64,000 nt of DNA from Eledone cirrhosa (lineage: Eukaryota > Mollusca > Cephalopoda > Octopoda > Eledonidae), in NCBI GenBank assembly GCA_964016885.1, contig OZ024759.1, positions 27,017,385 through 27,081,384 on the forward strand. The letters are read 5' to 3'. The translations under genes and the position numbers were made by a program. The notes under the pieces are model-generated. The model worked only from the letters and a program-made list of their open reading frames with translations. It did no database searches and was not told where the DNA came from. Each line of letters starts with the position of its first letter. Position 1 is the first letter of the stretch. This document shows positions 10,772 to 20,586 of this stretch, piece after piece.

Positions 10772-13700
10772 CAGGGGCAGAGATGTCCATAACATTACAT
10801 GTCAGAATTATTAGCCACAGGGGCAGAGATGTCCATAACATTACATGACAGATTTATTAGCCACAGGGGCAGAGATGTCCATAACATTACATGTCAGATT
10901 TATTAGCCACAGGGGCAGAGATGTCCATAACATTACATGTCAAAATTATTAGCCACAGGGGCAGAGATGTCCATAACATTACATGACAGATTTATTAGCC
11001 ACAGGGGCAGAGATGTCCATAACATTACATGACAGAATTATTAGCCACAGGGGCAGAGATGTCCATAACATTACATGACAGAATTATTAGCCACAGGGGC
11101 AGAGATTTCCATAACATTACATGACAATTATTAGCCCCAAGGGCAGATATGTCCATAACATTACATGACAGACTTTCATCTCGCGCTCTCTCTCTCTCGT
11201 TTCATCTCACGCTCTCTCTCTTCCTCTCTCTCGTTTCATCTCGCGTTCTCTCTCTTCCTCTCTCTCGTTTCATCTCGCTCTCTCTCTCGTTTCATCTCTG
11301 TCTTCCTCTCTCTCGTTCCATCTCTCTCTTCCTCTCTCTCGTTCCATCTCTCTCTTCCTCTCTCTCGTTTCATCTCTCTCTCTCGTTTCATCTCTATCTC
11401 CCTCGTTTCATCTCGCTCTCTCTCTCCTGTTTCATCTCGCTCTCTCTCTCCTGTTTCATCTCGCTCTCTACTCTCGTTTCCTCTCTCTCGTATCCTCTCT
11501 CTCGTTTCCTCTCTCTCTCGTTTCCTCTCTCTCTCGTTTCCTCTAGCTCTCACTCTCTCGTTTCATCTCGCTCTCTCTCTCTCATTTCATCTCGCTCTCT
11601 CTCTCTCTCGTTTCATCTCGCTCTAACCTGTCTCGTTTCATTTCGCTCTCTCTCTCTCTCTCGTTTCATTTCGCTCTCTCTGTCTCATTTCATCTCGCTC
11701 TCTCTCTCTCATTTCAACTCGCTCTCTCTCTCTCATTTCATCTCGCTCTCTCTCTCTCGTTTCATATCGCTCTCACTCTCTCATTTCATCTCGCTCTCTC
11801 TCTCTCGTTTGATCTCGCTCTCACTCTCTCTTCCTCTCTCTCTCTTGTTTCAACACTCTAATCCCTCACTTGTTTCATCTCTCTCTTATCCCTCACTTGT
11901 TTCATCTCTCTCAGAATTATTAGCCACAGGGGCAGAGATATCCATAACATTACATGTCAGAATTATTAGCCACAGGGGCAGAGATGTCCATAACATTACA
12001 TGACAGATTTATTAGCCACAGGGGCGGAGATGTCCATAACATTACATGACGAATTTATTAGCCACAGGGGCAGAGATGTCCATAACATTACATGACAGAA
12101 TTATTAGCCACAGGGGCAGAGATGTCCATAACATTACATGACAGAATTATTTGCCACAGGGGCAGAGATGTACATAACATTACATGACAATTATTAGCCC
12201 CAAGGGCAGATATGTCCATAACATTACATGACAATTATTAGCCCCAAGGGCAGATATGTCCATAACATTACATGACAGACTTTCATCTCGCGCTCTCTCT
12301 CTTCCTCTCTCTCGTTTCATCTCGCTCTCTCTCTCTCGTTTCATCTCGCTCTCTCTCTCTCTCGTTTCATCTCGCGCTCTCTCTCTTCCTCTCTCTCGTT
12401 TCATCTCGCTCTCTCTCTCTCTCGTTTCATATCTCTCTTCCTCTCTCTCGTTCCATCTCTCTATTCCTCTCTCTCTCTCGTTTCATCTAGCTATCACTCT
12501 CTCGTTTCATCTCCCTCTATCTCTCTCTCGCTCTCACGTTTCATCTCTCCCTCCCTCTCATTTCATCTCGCTCTCTCTCTCCGGTTTCATCTCGCTCTCT
12601 CTCTCTCCTGTTTCATCTTGCTCTCTACTCTCGTTTCCTCTCTCTCGTTTCCTCTCTCTCGTTTCCTCTCTCTCTCATTTCCTCTCTCTCTTGTTTCATC
12701 TAGCTCTCACTCTCTCGTTTCATCTCGCTCTCTCTGACTCGTTCCATCTCGCTCTCACTCTCTCGTTTCATCTCGCTCTCTCTCTCTCATTTCATCTCGC
12801 TCTCTCTCTCTCATTTCATCTCGATCTCTCTGTCTCGTTTCATCCCGCTCTCTCTGTCTCGTTTCATCTCACTCTCTCTCTCTCATTTCATCTCGCTCTC
12901 TCTCTCTCATTTCATCTCGCTCTCTCTCTCTCTCTCGTTTCATCTCACTCTCAATCTCTCATTTCATCTCGCTCTCTCTCTCTCATTTCATCTCGCGCTC
13001 TCTCTCTTCCTCTCTCTCGTTTCATCTCGCGCTCTCTCTCTTCCTCTCTCTCATTTCATCTCGCTCTCTCTCTCTCTCGTTTCATCTTGCGCTCTCTCTC
13101 TCTTCCTCTCTCGTTTCATCTCGCTCTCTCTCTCTCATTTCATCTCGATCTCTCTGTCTCGTTTCATCCCGCTCTCTCTGTCTCGTTTCATCTCGCTCTC
13201 TCTCTCTCATTTCATCTCGCTCTCTCTCTCTCATTTCATCTCGCGCTCTCTCTCTTCCTCTCTCTCGTTTCATCTCGCGCTCTCTCTCTTCCTCTCTCTC
13301 GTTTCATCTCGCTCTCTCTCTCTCTCTCGTTTCATCTTGCGCTCTCTCTCTTCCTCTCTCTCGTTTCATCTCGATCTCTCTCTGTCTCGTTTCATCTCTG
13401 TCTTCCTCTCGCTCGTCCCATCTCTCTCTTCCTCTCTCTCGTTCCATCTCTCTCTTCCTCTCTCTCGTTTCATCTCTCTCTCTCGTTTCATCTCTGTCTT
13501 CCTCTCTCTCGTTCCATCTCCCTCTTCCTCTCTCTCGTTCCATCTCTCTCTTCCTCTCTCTCGTTTCATCTCTCTCTCTCGTTTCATCTCTATCTCCCGC
13601 GTTTCATCTGTCTCTCTCTCTGTCGTTTCATCTCCCTCTATCTCTCTCTCGCTCTCTCGTTTCATCTCTCTCTCCCTCTCGTTTCATCTCGCTCTCTCTC

Positions 13701-15931
13701 TCCTGTTTCATCTCGCTCTCTCTCTCCTGTTTCATCTCGCTCTCTACTCTCGTTTCGTCTCTCTCGTTTCCTCTCTCTCTCGTTTCATCTAGCTCTCCCA
13801 CTCTCGTTTCATCTCGCTCTCTCTGTCTCGTTCCATCTCGCTCTCACTCTCTCGTTTCATCTCGCTCTCTCTCTCTCATTTCATCTCGCTCTCTCTCTCT
13901 CATTTCATCTCGCTCTCTCTCTCTCGTTTCATCTCGCTCTCTCTGTCTCGTTTCATCTCGCTCTCGCTCTCTCTGTCTCGTTTCATCCCGCTCTCTCTCT
14001 CTCATTTCATCTCGCTCTCTCTCTCTCATTTCATCTCGCTCTCTCTCTCTCTCTCGTTTCATCTCGCTCTCACTCTCTCATTTCATCTCGCTCTCTCTCG
14101 TTTGATTTCGCTCTCACTCTCTCTTCTATCTCTCTCTCTTGTTTCAACACTCTAATCCCTCACTTGTTTCATCTCTCTCAGAATTATTAGCCACAGGGGC
14201 AGAGATGTCCATAACATTACATGTCAGAATTATTAGCCACAGGGGCAGAGATGTCCATAACATTACATGACAGATTTATTAGCCACAGGGGCAGAGATGT
14301 CCATAACATTACATGACGAATTTATTAGCCACAGGGTCAGAGATGTCCATAACATTACATGTCAGAATTATTAGCTACAGGGGCAGAGATGTCCATAACA
14401 TTACATGTCAGAATTATTAGCCACAGGGGCAGAGATGTCCATAACATTACATGACAGATTTATTAGCCACAGGGGCAGAGATGTCCGTAACATTAAATGA
14501 CAGATTTATTAGCCACAGGGGCAGAGAATCCATAACATTACATGTCAGAATTATTAGCCACAGGGGCAGAGATTTCCATAACATTACATGACAGAATTAT
14601 TAGCCACAGGGGCAGAGATGTCCATAACATTACATGACAGAATTATTAGCCACAGGGGCAGAGATGTCCATAACATTACATGACAATTATTAGCCCCAGG
14701 GGCAGATATGTCCATGACAGAGTTTCATCTCTCGCTCTCTCTCTTCCTCTCTCTCGTTTCATCTCGCTCTCTCTCTCGTTTCATCTCGCTCTCTCTCTCT
14801 CTCGTTTCACCTCTGTCTTCTTCTCTCTCGTTTCATCTCTCTCTTCCTCTCTCTCGTTCTATCTCTCTCTTCCTCTCTCTCGTTTCATCTCTCTCTCTCG
14901 TTTCATCTCTATATCCCTCGTTTCATCTGTCTCTCTCTCTGTCGTTTCATTTCCCTCTATCTCTCTCTCGCTCTCTCGTTTCATCTCTCTCTCCCTCTCG
15001 TTTCATCTCGCTCTCTCTCTCCTGTTTCATCTCGATCTCTCTCTCCTGTTTCATCTCGCTCTCTACTCACGTTTCCTCTCTCTCGTTTCCTCTCTTTCTC
15101 GTTTCATCTCTCTCTCGTTTCATCTCTCTATGTCTCATTTCATCTCGCTCTCTCTCTCTCTCATTTCATCTCGTTCTCTCTCTCTCTCATTTCATCTCGC
15201 TCTCACTCTCTCGTTTCATCTCGCTCTCTCACTCTCGTTTCATCTCGCACTCTCTCTCTCGTTTCATCTCTCTCTCTCTCTCTCTCTCATTTCATCTCGC
15301 TCTCTGTCTCGTGTCATCTCGCTCTCTCTGTCTCTCGTTTCATCTCGCTCTCACTCTCTCGTTTCATCTCACTCTAACTCTCTCATTTCATCTCGCTCTC
15401 CCTGTCTCGTTTCATCTCGCTCCCACTCTCTCATTTCATCTCACTCTCTTTCTCTCATTTCATCTCGCTCTCTCGCTCTTGTTTCAACACTCTAATCCCT
15501 CACTTGTTTCATCTCTCTCTAATCCCTCACTTGTTTCATCTCTCTCTTGTTTCAATTCTTTCTCTCTCTCTCTCTCTCACTCTCTCTCTCTCTCTCTCTC
15601 TCTCTTTCTATCCCCTCTCTCTTTCTCTCCCCTCTCTCTGTTGTTTCATCCCTCACCCTCTTGTTTCATCCCCTTCTCTCCCTCTCTCTCTCTTCCCCTC
15701 TATCTCTATTCCTCTCTCTCATCCCCTCTCTCTCTCTTCCTCTCTCTCTCTCTCTTCCTCTCTCCCCTCACCCTCTTGTTTCAACTCTCTCCTCGTTTCA
15801 ACTCTCTCCTCGTTTCAACTCTCTCTCTCTCCTCTCGTTTCAACTCTCTCTCTCTCCTCGTGTTTCAACCATCTCCTCTCTTGTTTCAACTCTCTCACCT
15901 CTCGTTTCAACTCTCTCTCTCTCTGTGTCTC
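10762..15931 (-). repeat. Composite minisatellite / CT-block array, inverted orientation, unit 1
   Basis: Reverse complement of the preceding array type. Inverted 46-bp clusters: 10,762-11,172 (about 9 copies), 11,912-12,285 (8), 14,178-14,722 (12). CT blocks: 11,172-11,912, 12,285-14,178, 14,722-15,931. The last 400 bp change character: CTCTTGTTTCATCCC motifs, then a 17-bp GTTTCAACTCTCTCCTC subrepeat (about 3 copies near 15,779). Because CT repeats lack stop codons in several frames, very long Ser/Leu/Phe-rich frames occur (for example 644 codons from 12,256). They are not genes. Confidence 0.95.
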
Positions 15932-16119
15932 CAATGTGTATACCGATATATATACCGAAGAATGTACATAAACACACATGCATACACGCATGTGTATATA
16001 TATATACATACATGTGTCTCTCTCTCTCCCTATATATATGTACATATGTGTAAATATGTACATACATATTAGTGTATATATATTGCTATCTATATGCATA
16101 TTTGTATTAATTATACTGT
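15932..16119. repeat. AT- and TG-rich simple-sequence flank
   Basis: Follows the CT array with ATACCGATATATATACCG and alternating TATATATA, CATACA and GTACATATGTG stretches, with one CT run. Repeated at the same place in units 2 and 3 with small differences. No gene seen. Confidence 0.8.
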
Positions 16120-16123
16120 ATGG

Positions 16124-16290
16124 TGAATTGGCAGTATCGGTAGAGGGTCTGACGCCATGCTTTCCAGCATAGTTACGTCCCTTTACGATCCGAGGTCAAC
16201 TTTGCCTTTCATCCTTACGGGGTCGATAAAATAAAGTACCAGTAATGTACTGGTTAATTACTGACCTTGTGCCTAAAATAGAAACAATTA
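16124..16290 (+). mobile_element. Degraded tRNA-derived SINE (box B lost), unit 1
   Basis: Same family as the SINE at 2,413: GAATTGGCAGTATCGGTAGAG head and CTTACGGGGTCGATAAAAT tail. The box-B segment is reduced to CGATCCGAGGTCAAC, so the promoter is broken. A short ATGTACTGGTTAATT insertion lies in the tail. It is more diverged from the intact SINEs than they are from each other, so it is an older insertion. Confidence 0.8.
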
Positions 16291-16850
16291 TTAGTTCAAA
16301 GAGAAACCACCATCATAGAGAAACCACCGTCCTACCTGAAATATTATGTTATCATATTAAATATTTCTTATACTGTCATGTTTTTTCTTTAAAACGATTG
16401 CATTTCAATAAAGTGAAGAAAACTATTATATACTGTTGTTATATCATTATACTTTAGTTTTAACTTATTATTTCTATGTGTATAAATATAATGTATGTAA
16501 GTGTGTTTGAAAATATATAATAATAATATGCATGTTTGAAGCAGGGTTCAACTGAAATATCTACACCGGTAACTTAATTAGTGTTACACCTTAGGCATAA
16601 ACTATTTGGCATTCTTTGAAGGAGGTACTAGGTTTTTCACTGTCTTAAATGGAGTATACACGCGCACACAATGCATATATATAAATTGTTTTTCTCTGTA
16701 CAAAGAGATTGACATCATTTCTTAAATCATTATTTAGGGTTTTACAACAAAACATATTGTATGTGTAATTATACAAATTGAATTTAAGTATTTATTTTAA
16801 AATTTTACATACACTTTAGTAGTATATATATATATATATATATTCATTTG
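16291..16850. other. AT-rich spacer, nothing recognised
   Basis: About 560 bp of AT-rich DNA, including a duplicated GAGAAACCACC motif at the start and a (TA)n run just before the Helitron fragment resumes. Open frames are short and conserved only because the whole unit is duplicated. Confidence 0.6.
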
Positions 16851-17598
16851 TGATGCCATGCATTGTATTGTACACTTCGACATATGAATTACGTTCATGC
16901 AACACTTCTCTTATCATAGCCATTTTTTGTGGTGAGCAGTCATTATTTGTTGGTACTAGGGCAGTGGATTGGCAGTATCGGTAGAGCGCCAGACACCATG
17001 CTTTACAGCATAGGGTTATGGCCATTTACGTTCTGGGTTCAAATCTCTCCAAGGTTGACTTTGTTTTCATCCTTATGAGGTCGATAGAATAAAGTACCAG
17101 TAATTGCTGGCCTTGTGCCAGAAACAATTATTTGGTTGTACTTCCAATCTGTGCTACACACCTTCGTTCCCATCAATAATATATAACTGGCCATATTGTG
17201 GTGTATTTTCTGCAGGTTACAGAGATGGGGGTGTAGTGATATGTTTGACCCTGAATATGAAAGCTATACGGGCCTCTGCCGGGTGGTAACACCAAATGAA
17301 GTGAAATAAATGTAGTTTTAATTGCAGATGTTTCTGTGAAATCAACTGCTTCCTGGCCTCTTTCAAAGAGATTTCTCAGTCTCTCAGGGTATATTTGCAA
17401 TGGTGGCAACACAACCTTTCCTTTATTACAACAGTTACAATTTTCATTTCTAAATTTCAAAGCTCCACAGTGATCACACGAAACATTCATATCACTAATA
17501 TGAAATTCTTCTACATTTCCATTAATATTAATTGTTGGCCAATTTCTCTTACAACGCTCATTATCCATTCTTCTCTGTCTGAATGTTTTCCATTCTGT
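16851..17598 (-). mobile_element. Helitron 5'-part fragment, unit 1 second copy
   Basis: Begins abruptly at TGATGCCATGCATTG, the same base at which units 2 and 3 resume their interrupted Helitron, and continues through the SINE to the N-terminal Cys-rich piece (CDHCGALKFRNENCNCC, GKVVLPPLQIYPERL, GRGPYSFHIQGQTYH). The first codons are lost by a 27-bp deletion relative to the 2,636-3,070 copy. It lacks all Rep and helicase parts beyond the breakpoint. Confidence 0.85.
16950..17126 (+). mobile_element. tRNA-derived SINE inside Helitron fragment
   Basis: Duplicate of the SINE at 2,413 in the same Helitron position with the same ATTATTTG flanks (16,942 and 17,127). It was therefore copied with the Helitron rather than inserted twice. 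Box A is intact; box B context reads GGTTCAAATCTCTCC, one change from the unit 1 first copy. Confidence 0.85.
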
Positions 17599-18044
17599 TG
17601 TTTATTATGTAATTAAATAGCTCTGTACAATACATAGAGCATTCTTCTTTTCTTTACCTTTTCTATGGAAATACAAGAACAAACATGTAAATATATATAT
17701 ATATGTATATACATAAACAAGACTGTTATTGCTCCAACCAGTCTATTTACCTTTGATAACTATCCTAAATATAAATACACCTATACCATACATACATATA
17801 TCATATATGTTTTTGATGCCGTGGTATAGCAGAGATAAGCAAGAAGAGAAAAGAAAATGAAAAGGAGAAAAAAAAAGAAGTAAGAAGTCGGGGGAGGGAC
17901 AGACACTTCACCCCAGTCTAAGTGGTCCCTCAGCCGCAACCTGTGGAAGAAACTTAAAAGCGTTACCTCGGAGCAAGGCCAGAGACACCTGCTACAATAG
18001 TCGCCCCTCCTCATGAGGCTCCTGTCATCTTTCCTCCCGACTTT

Positions 18045-18104
18045 ATGGAGGAAATCAGCAGTACAGGGACCAAGTATGGCAGAGGTCTCAATGGAGTGGA
18101 AGAG
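18045..18104 (+). other. Possible 20-codon exon-like frame ending at a splice donor
   Basis: ATGGAGGAAATC opens 20 codons ending exactly in phase 0 at GAG|GTGAGT, a strong 5' splice-site match. The upstream 200 bp are GC-richer than the surroundings. The frame stays open a further 24 codons past the donor, so this may be chance. It could be a captured host exon or nothing. Confidence 0.15.
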
Positions 18105-18247
18105 GTGAGTCAGGCCTTGGTACTATCTTACTATCCTCTGCATTGCGGGGTGTGGAGCCTAGGTTTGTGGCTGTAGCTATATTTGAACTTTTATATGAAA
18201 TTTCAGTTTTATATTTTTCACATCATAAAACTTAATCTTAGTCTTTT

Positions 18248-18294
18248 GCAGCTCATCTTGTTTCATCTCGCAGCACACGATTTGGGAACCACTG
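18248..18294 (-). mobile_element. hAT-like terminal sequence (one end only)
   Basis: On the minus strand the stretch begins CAGTGGTTCCCAAATCGTG, matching the familiar hAT terminal inverted repeat start CAGTGGTTC..AA, and continues into CGAGATGAAACAAGATGAGC. No opposite end found nearby, so probably a fragment. Present in every b and c segment. Confidence 0.4.
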
Positions 18295-18627
18295 CTCTAG
18301 AGATAGAAAAAGTATATTTTATGCAGGGCTTCCCTGAGACATAAAAACTATTTCAAGAGATCGACATGGGTAGAAAGGTTGAGAAATGCTGCACAATGTT
18401 CTTTGGTTTTTGTTCACCTTTAAATAATCATGTATAAAATATCGGGTGTGCAAGATTTCATGAAAAGGTATAACATTTTTTATGCTGGTCTTGCAGGGAC
18501 TAGCTCCAATTGAGAGTTGTACCAATTCCCACTAAACTCGAAACTCCTGGACAATATATACATATCTTTATAAGTTCCTGTGTATTGTGTCGCTGTATAA
18601 TGAAACATAAATATATACCATGCATGT

Positions 18628-18873
18628 CAGTCAGATTTGAACTCACTATATTTGGCGTTTTATAGACATAATTTGTTTGTTAAAACAATTGATTAAATAA
18701 TAACTAAATAAAATTAATTCTACAATCCTGGATAGGGAATGAACTTATAACTTCATAATAGAAGCCATCTATTCGAGCAGTATTGCCATCTAAGCCACCA
18801 GGTTACCTACAGAACTTCATTCAAATATAAAATATAAAATATATGCCAGACATAGTGAGTTCGAATCTGACTG
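18628..18873. repeat. Small inverted pair enclosing a tRNA-like relic
   Basis: 22-bp arms at 18,628 (CAGTCAGATTTGAACTCAC) and 18,852 (GTGAGTTCGAATCTGACTG) are reverse complements with one mismatch. The right arm carries a box-B-like GTTCGAATC. The same structure occurs in all five segment copies (also 21,508, 45,391, 48,054 and 58,210). Confidence 0.65.
18722..18805 (-). mobile_element. tRNA-like SINE relic
   Basis: Minus strand reads GGTGGCTTAGATGGCAATAC, a good box A (TGGCTTAGATGG), and about 45 nt further AAGTTCATTCCC, a weak box B. The spacing fits a tRNA-derived promoter but the molecule does not fold as a proper tRNA by eye. Copies at 21,602, 45,485, 48,148 and 58,303. Confidence 0.45.
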
Positions 18874-19184
18874 ATTAGTTGGTCATTGTCCCAGCCAACA
18901 GTTTAAATCGCCAACCAGTAGGTGACATCGACTAGGTTGGGAAAACTTGGTTAAGTAGCTCCAGTTATTGCTACGTTAGACATATTCAAGACTTATCGAC
19001 ACCGAATGGAAGAAAGGTAAAGTTGAACTCAGAGTAAAGAACAGGAAAAATACTGCAAAGAATGCTATCTGATGTTCTAACAATTCTACCAAATTACCTT
19101 ATGTATATATATTTATATCTAGAGATAAGAAGAAAACTGAAAGAAAGAAAAGAAAAAAAATGAGACCTTATATGTAACCCATGT

Positions 19185-20157
19185 TACAACTCAATATATA
19201 TATATTTGGGTTGTAACATATTCCCGCCGGTGAAATAAAAATTTTAATAGAAAAACGGCGGGAATATATGTTACAACCCAATCTATATATATTTGAGTTG
19301 TAACATATATTCCCGCCGTTGAAATAAAAATTTTAATAGAAAAACGGCGGGAATATATGTTACAATCCAATCTAGATATATTTGGGTTGTAACATATATT
19401 CCCGCCGTTGAAATAAAAATTTTAATAGAAAACCGGCGGGAATATATGTTACAACCCAATCTATATATATTTGGGATGTAACATATATTCCCGCCGTTGA
19501 AATAAAAGTTTTAATAGAAAAACGGCGGGAATATATGTTGCAACCCAATCTACATATATTTGGGTTGTAACATATATTCCCGCCGTTGAAATAAAAATTT
19601 TAATAGAAATACGGCGGGAATATATGTTACAACCCAATCTATATATGTTTGGGTTGTAACATATATTCCCGCCGTTTTTCTATTAAAATTTTTATTTCAA
19701 CGGCGGGAATATATGTTACAATCCAAATATATATAGATTGGGTTGTAACATATATTCCCGCCGTTTTTCTATTAAAATTTTTATTTCAACGGCGGGAATA
19801 TATGTTACAACCCAAATATTTATAGATAGGGTTGTAACATATATTCCCGCCATTTTTCTATTAAAATTTTTATTTCGACGGCGGGAATATGTTACAACCC
19901 AAATATATATAGATTGGGTTGTAACATATATTCCCGCCGTTTTTCTATTAAAATTTTTATTTCAACGGCGGGAATATATGTTACAACTCAAATATATATA
20001 GATTGGGTTGTAACATATATTCCCGCCGTTTTTCTATTAAAATATTTATTTCAACGGCGGGAATATATGTTACAACCCAAAAATATGTAGATTGGGTTGT
20101 AACATATATTCTCGCCGTTTTTCTATTAAAATTTTTATTTCACCGGCGGGAATATAT
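19185..20157. repeat. Array of eleven 89-bp palindromic monomers, itself inverted, unit 1
   Basis: Each monomer is a hairpin: CGGCGGGAATATATGTTACA ... TGTAACATATATTCCCGCCG around an AT core, joined by a GAAATAAAAATTTTAATAG linker. Linkers start at 19,232, 19,321, 19,410, 19,499 and 19,588, an 89-bp period. After about 19,650 the linker reads in the opposite orientation (CTATTAAAATTTTTATTTC) six times. The outermost monomers on both sides carry the mirror-image variants CCGGTGAAAT and ATTTCACCGG, so the whole array is one large inverted repeat. No coding capacity. Confidence 0.95.
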
Positions 20158-20214
20158 ACCCTGAGAGACTGAGAAATCTCTTTCAAAGAGATTTCTCAGT
20201 CTCTCAGGGTATAT
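20154..20214. repeat. Perfect 30-bp-arm hairpin at the array / segment c junction
   Basis: Arms at 20,154-20,183 and 20,185-20,214 are exact reverse complements with a single C between them. The right arm is ordinary Helitron N-terminal sequence (CAGTCTCTCAGGGTATAT); the left arm is an inverted copy of it fused to the last palindrome monomer. This is the footprint of a strand switch during replication or repair. Confidence 0.9.
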
Positions 20215-20531
20215 TTGCAATGGTGGCAACACAACCTTTCCTTTTTTACAACAGTTACAATTTTCATTTCTAAATTTCAAAGCTCCACAGTGATCACACG
20301 AAACATTCATATCACTAATATGAAATTCTTCTACATTTCCATTAATATTAATTGTTGGCCAATTTCTCTTACGACGCTCATTATCGATTCTTCTCTGTCT
20401 GAATGTTTTCCATTCTAAGTCTATTTGCATGGAATAATTATATTCTGTTGTTTATTATGTAATTAAATAGCTCTGTACAATACATAGAGCATTCTTCTTT
20501 TCTTTACCTTTTCTATGGAAATACAAGAACA

Positions 20532-20586
<55 letters not shown>

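Larger units (their letters stand above)
17361..19184. repeat. Segment b: first copy of a ~1.85-kb direct duplication
   Basis: Nearly identical to 20,181-22,055 (segment c); the two flank the palindrome array. Starts inside the Helitron N-terminal piece and ends in CCCATG, in the middle of a minus-strand SINE that is complete only after segment c. Diagnostic b variants include ACAACGCTC, CCTAAATAT, a 27-bp deletion after CCATTCT, TTTATGCTGGTC and CGCTGTATAATG. No protein gene recognised. Confidence 0.9.

Noticed and set aside
12256..14190. Very long Ser/Leu/Phe-rich open frames in CT arrays (also near 14,708, 38,962, 39,548 and 41,437)
   Set aside because: Pure products of a CT-rich tandem repeat. 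Two frames are open at once, composition follows the repeat unit, no domain appears and boundaries track repeat edges.
3263..15931. Centromeric or telomeric satellite
   Set aside because: No telomere repeat runs, and nothing in the sequence itself shows centromere function; location would need cytology.
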